Notes under the pieces: model-generated | Databases searched by the model: none | What the model was told of the DNA's origin: nothing | The model's input: only the letters and a program-made list of their open reading frames with translations | In this document: positions 27,001-34,359 of the stretch, piece by piece | Numbering within the stretch: the stretch's first letter is position 1 | Layout: every line of letters starts with the position of its first letter | Assembly: GCF_017654485.1 (NCBI RefSeq) | Contig: NZ_CP061091.1 | Coordinates: 2,424,501-2,488,500 of the forward strand | Direction of reading: 5' to 3' | Origin: Roseomonas marmotae | GTDB lineage: Bacteria > Pseudomonadota > Alphaproteobacteria > Acetobacterales > Acetobacteraceae | Length of the DNA stretch: 64,000 bases | Translations under genes and position numbers: made by a program

Positions 27001-27500
27001 AAGGGTGCTCCGAGGCGCTCAGCGATCTGTGTTGCAGTCATTCCTTCGAGGTGCAGGTCGCGTGCGCGCGAGCGGGGTAGTAGAAGCTCGCGCCCGAACA
27101 GATCCATCTGGATCTCGCGGCGCTGCCGCCGGCTGTAGTCGACTACCCGGTCCTCGCCGACTGGCGCCGCTTCAGCTGACCTTGCAGGATCAACTTCATG
27201 CGTGACGTGGCTGATCTGATCGTCGCCTAGGAGAGCGTGACCTATCTCGTGCCCCACAAGGAACGCTTGGTCGAATGCCGAACCACTATCCTCGTGCCTG
27301 ATGGCCCGTTCTACCGGGTCGAAGTGAGCCTTGCCGCCTGATAGGATAGCGCCACCGGCCTGGACCGGCTCGACATCAATGCCATGGCGGGCTGCGGCGG
27401 CAACCGCTAGCGCGTAAACATTCCACGGGTCTGTACAACCTGGAACCACCGCCTCGTGCAGTTGTGCTGCGCGCTGCCGCGCCAGTTCAACGGCATCCAT
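24099..27500 (-). CDS. ImmA/IrrE-type Zn peptidase + UvrD-like helicase + degenerate RecB-like Fe-S domain
   Basis: 1133 residues. Residues 1-150 are an ImmA/IrrE-type zincin with His84-Glu85-x-x-His88 (HEIGH) and a distal Glu129. Residues 195-870 form an SF1A helicase: GPGTGKT (218-224), DEYQD (428-432), RGAS after motif III, NYRST (491-495), TIHGSKGLEF (770-779) and a VAASRARD motif VI. Residues 895-1133 resemble the RecB/AddB nuclease fold with Fe-S cysteines Cys909, 1112, 1115 and 1121 (C-x2-C-x5-C). The catalytic D/E-x-K strand reads IIRTG (1031-1035), so the nuclease is probably inactive. The start is 3 bp after the upstream stop. Confidence 0.9.
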   Translation of the reverse strand: MDAVELARQRAAQLHEAVVPGCTDPWNVYALAVAAAARHGIDVEPVQAGGAILSGGKAHFDPVERAIRHEDSGSAFDQAFLVGHEIGHALLGDDQISHVTHEVDPARSAEAAPVGEDRVVDYSRRQRREIQMDLFGRELLLPRSRARDLHLEGMTATQIAERLGAPFDVVAQQLLDALLLPAIDPAQASPPSSPPKPLNDEQRAAAGHRGAPYLLEAGPGTGKTQTLIGRVASLVDEGVDPRTILVLTFSNKAAGELSDRIATVKPDAAPAMWVGTFHAFGLDLVRRFHRELGFACEPRLMDRTEAVALLEAEYLSLELNHYQELWDPSRPLRDMLAAVSRAKDEVADVDRFEALALTMRAAAVDPGAIEAAERCREVATVYRRYEELKKAAGTVDFGDLVSLPVTLLDEMPSVADRIRGAYTNVLVDEYQDVNRSSVRLLQHLTEGGRGLWAVGDGRQAIYRFRGASSYNMARFASDDFPGASSGRLRINYRSTPEIVTAFSTFGAGMAVGTGEATLCAHRRSSGVPPEHVTFGNNDDEAGALADEILALAPAVGFRSQAVLCPGNERLARLGRELERRNIPVLYLGNLFERPEVKDLLSLVSLLVDKRAMALVRKPVLDGLHVGLSLAGAAAVIDALRRADAAPLTWKGFAETISELGFEDRAALRRLGEIVEGFGTKDRPWLVLAKVLLDRTRVAALLSAPDDAAKRAMGVAVWQLMSFLRTDRHGPGVPVQGLLDRIRRLVQLADDRDLRQLPLAAQGIDAVRLMTIHGSKGLEFPVVHVMGLNKNGMPSAARRPACPVPDGMIEGGQGGTVAIAATDHAAEQECLFYVAASRARDRLLLYSASYDAGGKTRSPSKFIAGLGRIHSRSARSNPNLYPDPEGGALPIQIGPPVVVTTAQLDLYTRCPRRFLYTHILGVGGRRSPTTLSRVHDLVRQVVEDVVSLEPAGDLTERAEALLAQRWAVDPLAGPEYRLHREVALLLVRRFTNVRGSGQRVETGSFQLVIGDDVLTAKADDVLATPGGHVARIIRTGHGKSEAGKELADAAFQMAVSKILPGCKVEILHLSDHSPVVEVSFDRRKLESRHEKLKATLAAIGSGQFRPEQSDRTCPSCPTFFICGPLAAGSLKKNL

Positions 27501-27503
27501 GAC

Positions 27504-28091
27504 CTAGTTACGTCCGGAAATCAGCCGTCGGCGCTGCTCTTCGGGCACCTTTGCCTCTTCGAGAAGTTGTTCAAAGGAAATCTTGGAAGATACCGCCACA
27601 GGCGCCTCGTTCGACTTGTAGCTAAGGCCAGCAACGAGTCGCGGAGGATTAGCCAGGAACGAATGCAGCTGCTCAGTCGTGGTCTGGAGGCCTCGGGCTA
27701 ACACTTCAAGGAAGCGGTCGGGCACAGTCGCTAAGTCAACCAACCTCGCCCGAAACCCCACCATGACGCTGCTCGGCACACCTAGTTCCCGCCTAAGCGT
27801 CAGCAACTGCCGCGGCGTCAGGAGAGCAAACGGGTCTACCGGTTCCACCTTCGGAACCGAAAGGATCGCTTGGAACGCTTGCCAAGATGCGTCCACCCAA
27901 GCCTCATCTGCTGGCGTTGTTTGACCTTCAGCCGCGCGTTGAAGCCTCAGCTCAAGCGAGAGGTCGACGAGTTCTTCCACCATTGATGGATGCTCGCGTA
28001 AGTACCTTTCGAATGTCTGACGGTCGTGAACGGGCTCAGATGCAAACTCGAACAGTACTTGCTCGACGTTGTCGTGTTTGGGATTACTCAT
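27504..28091 (-). CDS. putative HTH/regulatory partner protein, unrecognised
   Basis: 195 residues, family not recognised. The N-terminal half is helical (TFERYLREHPSMVEELVDLSLE). The middle, about residues 90-150, contains LLTPRQLLTLRRELGVP followed by further short helices (VPDRFLEVLARGLQTT), which looks like a Cro/C1-type or related small HTH. Its position between a sigma-like gene and an ImmA/IrrE-peptidase gene recalls ImmR/DdrO-type repressors cleaved by ImmA/IrrE partners. That is inference, and an anti-sigma role is equally possible. The ATG at 28091 overlaps the sigma gene by 8 bp. Confidence 0.65.
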   Translation of the reverse strand: MSNPKHDNVEQVLFEFASEPVHDRQTFERYLREHPSMVEELVDLSLELRLQRAAEGQTTPADEAWVDASWQAFQAILSVPKVEPVDPFALLTPRQLLTLRRELGVPSSVMVGFRARLVDLATVPDRFLEVLARGLQTTTEQLHSFLANPPRLVAGLSYKSNEAPVAVSSKISFEQLLEEAKVPEEQRRRLISGRN

Positions 28092-28905
28092 CTGCCGCTC
28101 CAAGCCCGATCATCTCGCGTATACGCCTGATGGCGTCGTCGCGCCTGTTGCGAACCGTCTTCTCAGTCACTCCTAGTACTTTCCTGATGGAAAGCACCTG
28201 CTCGTCGGACGAATCCAACGGCATCCCTTGGAGTATCATTTCAATCACTCTTCGTTGCTTTTCCGGTAAAGCATCTATCGCTGCTGCCACGCGCGACCGG
28301 TAAATTGGATCCTTGGACAGCAGCTCTTCTTTCAGATCGAGGCTGCCGACGGCACGTTCAACTGCCACTGACGGCTCAAGTGTATCGTCATCGCGCTCGA
28401 TCTGGGCGCTCCTAGCCGCTTCGCGTCGTGAAGACCGGAGGGCAGTAGCGCGCAGAGATGCAACAGCACCGGCAAACATCACCTCGAAGTAATCGAGGCT
28501 AGAGTGCAGATTTTGTTGATCCTCGATTAGCTTCTTGTTGAATACATCTCTTACTTGATCGCGTGCACTGGCGGCATGGACGTTTTCCAGCTTCCCGATG
28601 CGCTCTCCTTCTACACGCGGCAAAGCCGCATCGATGCGGCGCATCAATTCGAGGTAGAGCTGCTGGAAGTACGGACCATTGTTATCGAAGCGCGCTGTAC
28701 GGATCAGATGGACCAAGCATTCCGACTGCACGTAATGGTCGGATCGTGGGTCGCGTACCCTCAGCGCCACCAATACCTCCTCCCTCGACTTCTCGAGTAG
28801 AAGGGTCAAAGCAGCTTCAACCTCGGGACGCCGTGTGTAGAGGGAGCCATCAGGACGCCGTTGGGTTAGTTCGGCGGGTCGTACCTCCCGTACTTGCGAT
28901 GCCAC
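28084..28905 (-). CDS. sigma-70-family (ECF-like) RNA polymerase sigma factor
   Basis: First gene of the operon, 273 residues. Residues 58-150 are a helical stretch compatible with region 2 (CLVHLIRTARFDNNGPYFQQ), and residues 204-266 are a region 4 HTH (AIDALPEKQRRVIEMILQG, then LGVTEKTVRNRRDDAIRRIR), the classic end of sigma-70 proteins. It is longer than usual ECF factors, with about 55 extra N-terminal residues and an acidic linker near 170-180. The start is GTG with GGAAAGG 11 nt upstream. It probably directs polymerase to this operon or other island/host promoters. Confidence 0.8.
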   Translation of the reverse strand: MASQVREVRPAELTQRRPDGSLYTRRPEVEAALTLLLEKSREEVLVALRVRDPRSDHYVQSECLVHLIRTARFDNNGPYFQQLYLELMRRIDAALPRVEGERIGKLENVHAASARDQVRDVFNKKLIEDQQNLHSSLDYFEVMFAGAVASLRATALRSSRREAARSAQIERDDDTLEPSVAVERAVGSLDLKEELLSKDPIYRSRVAAAIDALPEKQRRVIEMILQGMPLDSSDEQVLSIRKVLGVTEKTVRNRRDDAIRRIREMIGLGAADE

Positions 28906-28928
28906 TGAAAGACTCGCCTTTCCTGGGT

Positions 28929-28946
28929 GTTAGCTGACAAGCTAAC
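28929..28946 (-). promoter_or_regulatory. palindromic operator candidate before the sigma gene
   Basis: GTTAGCT and AGCTAAC form a perfect 7-bp inverted repeat around a 4-bp centre, 24-41 bp before the GTG of the first operon gene and just upstream of its ribosome site. A TTGACG hexamer lies about 21 bp further upstream (28968-28973) without a normal -10. The site is suited to a dimeric repressor. Confidence 0.5.
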
Positions 28947-29444
28947 GCTCTCCGCTGGTCTACCGTGCGTCAAGATCCTTTACGAGGCGAGCGCTGCCCA
29001 TGGCATGCTTGTGGATAAACCTCGAACACGCCTTGCTACCGCGGCGCCGTCTGAAGTGTATACGCGCGGAACTGCGCGGCTCTTGCTCAGGATACCGCTG
29101 ACATTGGAGGTCATGATTTACGGTACTTTTTCTCGGAGAGGATCTCTCACTTCTCGTTCTTAGCCTGAGCATCTCTTCCGGCGGCAGAAACCAACAACCA
29201 GAACAACGCTTTAAGCCCCTTTTCGAAGAGAGGGTCGGAAATCGACCCCCCCCCCCCCCCCGGGGTCCGCATCTTGATGTCATGGAACTCGGTGTGAACC
29301 CTCAGGTCGTGCGTATCTTCCGCAGCTTGCCCCAACATACCTGGCCTCGTTCATCATTGTCATAAGCCGCCATCGGACGTTGGCCTGAATTGACAAGGCG
29401 CGAGGCGGGATTCAGGGTGGGGCATCCGGCTGGAGAGCTGCACC
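28947..29444. other. intergenic region between the operon and the serine recombinase
   Basis: About 500 bp between divergent genes. It should hold the promoters of both. It contains an uninterrupted run of 16 C at 29246-29261. Minus-strand frames crossing the run read as Gly tracts but do not resemble known proteins, so I leave them as non-coding. Confidence 0.5.
29246..29261. repeat. homopolymeric C16 tract
   Basis: Sixteen consecutive C between the sigma operon and the recombinase gene. Tracts this long are prone to slippage in replication and also to sequencing error. Confidence 0.9.
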
Positions 29445-30146
29445 GTGCCTGCCCCGACCCAAGACTTCGTTCCCTACCTCCGCGTCTCCACCGACCGCCA
29501 GGGCCGTTCAGGGCTAGGCCTGGAGGCGCAGCAGGCAGCCATTGCCGCGTTCATCGCTCAGACCCCTGGCGCCCATCTTCTGGATCCACCCTACATTGAG
29601 GTGGAGAGCGGGCGAAAGGACGACCGGCCCGAGCTCGCGGCGGCCATGGAGCGGTGCCGCAAGACCGGCGCCACGCTGCTGATCGCCAAGCTGGACCGGC
29701 TGGCCCGCGACGCGCACTTCCTGCTGGGCCTCCAGAAGGCGGGCGTGGAGTTCGTCGCCGCCGACATGCCTCATGCCACCCGGCTGACCATCGGCATCCT
29801 GGCCGTAGTCGCGGAGGAGGAGGCCCGGATGATCTCGGCGCGGACCAAGGCTGCTCTGGCGGCCGCCAAGGCTCGCGGCGTCAAGTTGGGTGGAGTGCGC
29901 CCAGGTCAGCGACTGCCCGACGCAGAGGTCTCCGCACAAGCCCGCAAGGCCGGCACAGCAACCCTACAGATGCGAGCCGAGAGGAAGTCCCGCCAGACTG
30001 GCCGCCGGATCGCCGCATGGGTGGCCCAGGGCGAGAGCCTCGCGGGGATCGCCAGGGCGCTAAACGAGGCCGGGGAGCGGGCGCATCGAGGCGGCCTCTG
30101 GACCGCCACTGCCGTGCGGAGAGCGCTGCTGAAGGCTGCCGAATGA
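29445..30146 (+). CDS. serine recombinase (resolvase/invertase family)
   Basis: 233 residues. The resolvase catalytic domain begins YLRVSTDRQGRSG with nucleophile Ser15, and conserved Arg residues occur in KLDRLARDA (LDR motif) near residue 85. A long helix (EEEARMISARTKAALAAAKARG) follows, and then a C-terminal HTH (GESLAGIARALNEAGERAHRGGLWTATAVRRAL). The start is GTG with GGAGAG upstream. It may act as the resolvase or invertase of an earlier mobile element; no inverted repeats flanking an invertible segment were noticed. Its codon use is closer to the host than that of the operon. Confidence 0.92.
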   Translation: MPAPTQDFVPYLRVSTDRQGRSGLGLEAQQAAIAAFIAQTPGAHLLDPPYIEVESGRKDDRPELAAAMERCRKTGATLLIAKLDRLARDAHFLLGLQKAGVEFVAADMPHATRLTIGILAVVAEEEARMISARTKAALAAAKARGVKLGGVRPGQRLPDAEVSAQARKAGTATLQMRAERKSRQTGRRIAAWVAQGESLAGIARALNEAGERAHRGGLWTATAVRRALLKAAE

Positions 30147-30783
30147 TCGGCACCGGATCACGCTGAATCGCCATCCATGAGGATCATCATCTGACGATAG
30201 TGCATGTCATGGATCCCCCTCCAGAGCGCAGTCAGTGACAGGATTGCCTGCGCTCGGAAGAAACACCGTAGCCGTGAATACCCCATATCTTCTCTGGTCA
30301 TGAAGTCGGTGCTGAAGACAGGGAACTCGTATAGGTCCGTGATGTCTGAAGAGAATTCCAGGCATCGAAGAAGATGGGAAGCTCGCCCTCGCAGTGCAGG
30401 CGGTACTGGTGCGGGCTTGCTGGCGAGGGGCCCGATCCTTTCTGAAGGACAAAATTGAGGCCAAGCGGCGAAGAGAGAAGGATCGGTGAGAGGACGCAGG
30501 ACCAAATCATGTTCTGGGTCTTACCTCCTACAGGGAGAACTCCAGGCGGTCGTGCGGTCGACCTCTGACCTCTCCGATCATCCGCACGCGTGCCCTCAGT
30601 TCATGCGCTGCCTTCGTTCCATGTACTGGTACTGACCAGACTTGTGGTCGGCATCGCGACGACTTGTGGTGGGACTGATGGACCGCGCCGGGATCGGACT
30701 ACGCCTACGGCAGTCCTCCTGTAGTGCGGCGGGTAAGTGTTTGTTTTCACAGAAAAGGCACTATCAGTTTTCCCAACGCCTGC
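30147..30783. other. non-coding or decayed island DNA
   Basis: A 637-bp stretch without a convincing gene. One minus-strand frame (30158-30505) ends in a plausible helical segment, but its first half looks random, so it may be a remnant. Nothing else is recognised. Confidence 0.4.
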
Positions 30784-31293
30784 TCAGAAGGCCGGCTCCA
30801 AGTCATCGGGGTGGACTACCTGACGCCAAGCCCGCCCGTTGCGGGGCTTGGTCGTCTTCCTGGCCGCTCTCACGCCTGGAACGCTGTATCCCGACAGCCC
30901 GGCCACCATGGCGTCTGGCAGGTAGGCGTGATCCTCCAGCAGCCACGTCAGGCGCTCCTTGCGATCGCTGATGCTCCGCGCCGTGCTGACAACGCCAGAC
31001 CAATCCATGGCCCGTGTGATCTCTGCCAGCCGGTCGGAGAAGAGCATCGGCTTGCCGCGCTTGTTCATCCCGAAGCCCAGCTCCACCGCCCAGTCGGCGA
31101 GGACGTGGTTCTTGCCGTGAACGACCAGCCATCCCCAGGCCTTCAGCAGCCAGGTCGAGCCGGCCTTCGAAGCCGGAACCAAGGCGGCGGATCTGCTCGG
31201 CTGCTGCAGTGAGCTGCACCGGTCGGCGGGAGCGGCTGCGCCCAGCGAGCTGCAGGGCGAGGAAGTGGGAAGGTTTGTGCTGTCGAAGGGCAC
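30784..31293 (-). CDS. hypothetical protein
   Basis: 169 residues, not recognised. The last two-thirds have protein-like composition: LLKAWGWLVVHGKNHVLADW, then WSGVVSTARSISDRKERLTWLLEDHAYLPDAMVAG and a basic tail (ARKTTKPRNGRAW). The GTG start has GGAG 6 nt upstream. It follows another small gene on the same strand after a terminator-like hairpin. Trp-rich, no membrane segment, no catalytic motif seen. Confidence 0.5.
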   Translation of the reverse strand: MPFDSTNLPTSSPCSSLGAAAPADRCSSLQQPSRSAALVPASKAGSTWLLKAWGWLVVHGKNHVLADWAVELGFGMNKRGKPMLFSDRLAEITRAMDWSGVVSTARSISDRKERLTWLLEDHAYLPDAMVAGLSGYSVPGVRAARKTTKPRNGRAWRQVVHPDDLEPAF

Positions 31294-31312
31294 GGTGGTC
31301 TCCAGAAACGAC

Positions 31313-31345
31313 GAAGCCCCGCGAGGCGCGAACCTGCGGGGCTTC
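31313..31345 (-). terminator. hairpin between two small minus-strand genes
   Basis: A 10-bp perfect stem, GAAGCCCCGC with GCGGGGCTTC, with a 13-nt loop, followed on the minus strand by CGTCGTTTCT. It is a likely terminator or attenuator between the gene ending at 31363 and the one starting at 31293. Confidence 0.6.
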
Positions 31346-31362
31346 TGTGGGATGGTGTAGGT

Positions 31363-31875
31363 TCAGTTCAGGTGGTCGACGGCGGGTGGCCGCATGTCCG
31401 GTTGCCAACTCCGCGCCTCCTTCTTGGGGACAGGCAGTAGATTGAGGCGCCGAAGATCGAGCGGAATGCCATTTCGATGTCTGACGACCATGCCCCGGAC
31501 GCCCGGCAGGCCGACGATTACTCGGGCCAGAAGAGCCACTGGGGAGCTGCCCTGCTGCCCTGATGCCCGGGCCCACGCCATTGCTGCTTTGGACTTGCCA
31601 ACAACCGACAGCGAGGAGCCAGCTCGGTCTAACAATGTCCAATGTCGCCCGAACTCGCGGTGAATCCGTTCCCAGTCAGCGGTGTCCAGCAGCATCCGGC
31701 GGCCCTGCGCTGCCGATCCGGTCAGTTCCACCAGTACACAAGGCCTGCCATCGGCAAGCACATGGAGTACGGAGGGATTTGGGTTGCGTTTGACAGGGAG
31801 GCGCCTGTTTCGGCGACGAGGACGACGTTCCGATTCTGCAGCGGTGATCGGATAGTCTGCGAAGCTGTTGTTCAT
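31363..31875 (-). CDS. hypothetical protein with an HNH/AP2-like tail
   Basis: 170 residues. A basic N-terminus precedes a segment LLDTADWERIHREFGRHWTL. The end reads VVRHRNGIPLDLRRLNLLPV, which resembles the H-x-N-G-x-x-L-D-N-R-x-x-N-L core of AP2/HNH-type proteins often found in phages, but with D-L-R in place of D-N-R and no flanking His pair. So a DNA-binding role is possible while nuclease activity is doubtful. The IS66 element is inserted 28 bp before the start, probably cutting off its native promoter. Confidence 0.55.
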   Translation of the reverse strand: MNNSFADYPITAAESERRPRRRNRRLPVKRNPNPSVLHVLADGRPCVLVELTGSAAQGRRMLLDTADWERIHREFGRHWTLLDRAGSSLSVVGKSKAAMAWARASGQQGSSPVALLARVIVGLPGVRGMVVRHRNGIPLDLRRLNLLPVPKKEARSWQPDMRPPAVDHLN

Positions 31876-32024
31876 GTTCAACCTGCGTTGATGCGTGAGA
31901 TCCGTAAGCGTCGTCTGACCCCCATGGTTGAGGTGCACAGCTCTGGGGAGGAGGATTGAGCCTTCTGGAGAGAGGGCAGGCAGTGGACGGGGATCTGGTC
32001 GGGAGCACGGAGGCGAGCACTCCT

Positions 32025-32438
32025 ATGAGTGATCGTATGAGTGCCCGTACGGAATTCGTGGAAGTGGTGACCCGCGGTGAACGGCGCCGCCGCTGGAGCC
32101 CCGAGCAAAAGCTGCGGATCGTCGCCGAGGCGATGGACCCCACAGTCACCGCGGTCGATGTGGCACGGCGCTGGGGGATCGGCACGGGACTGCTTTATAC
32201 ATGGCGACGCGAGCTGCTGATGGCGGTCACCCCGGCGCCGATCACGCCAGGGCTCCCTGCGATCGCAGCGGAGGAAGCCCCCTGCGAGAATGCGCCTGCC
32301 GTCATTGCTGAGGCCGCCTCGCTGCCTGGTGACGGACGGATCGAGATCGCGCTTCCAGGTGGTGTCGTCGTCCGTGTTGATGCCGGGGTAGACGAGGCGG
32401 CGCTTCGGCGCGTCCTTGCGGCACTGGAGAGGCGATGA
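32025..32438 (+). CDS. tnpA: IS66 TnpA-like protein (HTH, IS3-Orf1 type)
   Basis: 137 residues with an N-terminal HTH (RRWSPEQKLRIVAEAM then VARRWGIGTGLLYTWRREL), the accessory protein encoded first in IS66 elements. The C-terminus has the usual short beta segment (IEIALPGGVVVRVD) and ends DEAALRRVLAALERR. The frame is open from a TTG at 31956; ATG 32025 is chosen because the HTH then begins at the usual distance. Its stop overlaps the tnpB start (ATGA). Confidence 0.85.
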   Translation: MSDRMSARTEFVEVVTRGERRRRWSPEQKLRIVAEAMDPTVTAVDVARRWGIGTGLLYTWRRELLMAVTPAPITPGLPAIAAEEAPCENAPAVIAEAASLPGDGRIEIALPGGVVVRVDAGVDEAALRRVLAALERR

Positions 32439-32777
32439 TCGGTCCCGCGCCGGGCACACGCATCTTCCTCGCCTGCGGGGACGGACATGCGGCGTGGCAT
32501 GGACGGGCTTGCCGCTCTCGTGCAGACCACCTTCGGCGAGGATCCGTTCTCGGGTGCGGTCTATCTCTTCCGTGGGCGCCGGGGCCATCTGGTGAAATGC
32601 CTCTGGCATGACGGTCAAGGCCTGTGCCTTTTCCAGAAGCGCTTGGAACGGAGCCGCTTCCAGTGGCCGGTGACGAACACCGGCAGGATTGCGTTGTCGG
32701 TGGCGCAGACTTCGATGCTGCTCGAGGGCCTGGACTGGCGCAACCCACAGCGGGTGTGGCGGCCGAGCGCGACGTAG
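32435..32777 (+). pseudogene. tnpB: IS66 TnpB, frameshifted
   Basis: The gene starts at ATG 32435 in the normal overlap with tnpA and reads MIGPAPGTRIFLACG, then shifts frame at a run of four G (32477-32480). The rest (MRRGMDGLAALV through GQGLCLFQKRLERSRFQWP to LLEGLDWRNPQRV) continues in another frame to 32777. Removing one G restores a complete TnpB. Either the copy is mutated or the run is a slippage site; an internal start in the second frame would lose about 17 residues. Confidence 0.8.
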
Positions 32778-32823
32778 CAGCTTTCGCTTGCACCGACGCG
32801 GCGCGGCCTGCGACGATTCCTGC

Positions 32824-34356
32824 GTGACAGCAGCCGATGACACGAACGGGGCGGACGCGGAGGTGGTTCTCCTGCGCGCTGCGCTGGCTGCCGCCGAGGC
32901 GAGGATCGCGGCACTCGAGGGCATGCTCCACGCGCTCAACCGCGCACGCTTCGGCCAGAGTGCCGAGCGCATCGATCCCGGCCAGCTTGTCCTTGCACTT
33001 GGCCGCGACGTGCCACCCCCGCCGCCCGCGAACGATGCGCCGGGGGAGGATGGCCCTCGCGGACGCCCATCGGCGCGCCGGAACCGCGGCGCCTTGCCGC
33101 CGCACCTCGAGAGAGTGGAGCGCGTGCTGGAACCCGCCAGCCGGACCTGTTCTTGCTGCGGCAGCGACATGCGCGTCATCGGCGAGGACCGGTCAGAGCG
33201 GCTCGACGTCGTGCCCGCGAGGCTGCGGGTGCTGGTGACCGTCCGCCCGCGCCTGGCCTGTCGTGGCTGCGTGGGCGGTGTTCATCAGGCGCCTGCCCCG
33301 GAGCACGCGGTGACGCGCGGTCTGCCGACCGAGGCGCTGCTGGCGCATGTGCTCGTCTCGAAATACGGCGACGGCCTGCCGCTGTACCGCCAGGTGGCAA
33401 TCCTCCGCCGCAGCGGGGTGAGGCTCGACCGCTCGACCCTCTGCGACTGGGTCGGGGCAGCTTGTTGGTGGCTCCGGCCTCTCTACGAGCGGGTCCTGGA
33501 GCATGTCAGGAAACAGGGACGGGTGTTCGCCGACGACACGCCACTTCCCACCCTGGAGCGCGGTCGCGGGCGAACCCGCAAGGGGGCCCTCTGGGCCTAT
33601 GCCGTCGACGACCGCCCCTGGCTGGGGCGGGCTCCTCCTGCGGTCGCTTATGCCTACGCGCCGGACCGCAAGGGAGCGCGACCCGCTGCTCATCTCGGCC
33701 GGTTCCGAGGCGTGCTGCAGGTCGACGGCTATGACGGGTTCAAGGCCATGCGGCGGGAGCGCCGCGACGGCTCGGTGACGCTGGCCTTCTGTTGGGCGCA
33801 CCTGCGCCGACGGTTCTTTGAGGTCCATGCGGGCACGAAGTCGCCCATCGCCGCCGAGGCCTTGCTGCGTATCGGGGAGCTCTACCGGATCGAGCGCGAG
33901 ATCCGGGGCCGCTCGGCGGAGCAGCGCCGCGCCATCCGTCGCGAGAGGAGCGCGCCGCTGGTCGCCGCCCTCGAGATCTGGCTGCGGGCGCAGCTGGATC
34001 GCCTCAGCCAGGGCTCCAAGCTCGCCGGGGACATCCGCTACGGCCTGCGCCACTGGGGCGGTCTCGTGCGGTTCCTTGAGGACGGCAGGCTGGAGATGGA
34101 TACAAACACGGTGGAGCGGCAGATCAGGCCCGTGGCCGTCACCCGCAAGGCGGCGCTGTTCGCAGGCAGTGAGGCAGGCGGCGCGAACTGGGCCATCGCG
34201 ACGACGCTGATCCGGACGGCCCTGATGAATGACGTTGAGCCCGAGGCCTGGCTGACCGACGTGCTGCAGCGGATGGTCCGCGGCGACGTGCGCTCGAACG
34301 GGCTTGATGCCCTTCTCCCCTGGACCTGGGGCCGGGACACCGCCGCAGCGGCGTAG
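32824..34356 (+). CDS. tnpC: IS66-family transposase TnpC
   Basis: 510 residues. An N-terminal leucine-rich coiled coil (LLRAALAAAEARIAALEGMLHAL) and the FGQSAERID signature are followed by a zinc-finger segment with C-x-C-C (TCSCCGSDM) and C-x-x-C (ACRGC). The DDE catalytic domain begins with VFADDTPLP, continues with VDGYDGFK and ends with the Glu in DTNTVERQIRP. All three acidic residues appear present. The GTG start at 32824 gives the normal IS66 N-terminus. The gene is intact even though tnpB is not. Confidence 0.92.
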   Translation: MTAADDTNGADAEVVLLRAALAAAEARIAALEGMLHALNRARFGQSAERIDPGQLVLALGRDVPPPPPANDAPGEDGPRGRPSARRNRGALPPHLERVERVLEPASRTCSCCGSDMRVIGEDRSERLDVVPARLRVLVTVRPRLACRGCVGGVHQAPAPEHAVTRGLPTEALLAHVLVSKYGDGLPLYRQVAILRRSGVRLDRSTLCDWVGAACWWLRPLYERVLEHVRKQGRVFADDTPLPTLERGRGRTRKGALWAYAVDDRPWLGRAPPAVAYAYAPDRKGARPAAHLGRFRGVLQVDGYDGFKAMRRERRDGSVTLAFCWAHLRRRFFEVHAGTKSPIAAEALLRIGELYRIEREIRGRSAEQRRAIRRERSAPLVAALEIWLRAQLDRLSQGSKLAGDIRYGLRHWGGLVRFLEDGRLEMDTNTVERQIRPVAVTRKAALFAGSEAGGANWAIATTLIRTALMNDVEPEAWLTDVLQRMVRGDVRSNGLDALLPWTWGRDTAAAA

Positions 34357-34359
34357 CCA

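Noticed and set aside
28960..29338. Small minus-strand proteins spanning the C16 tract
   Set aside because: Composition is random outside the Gly run and there is no ribosome site. Mentioned only as a reading-frame consequence of the run.
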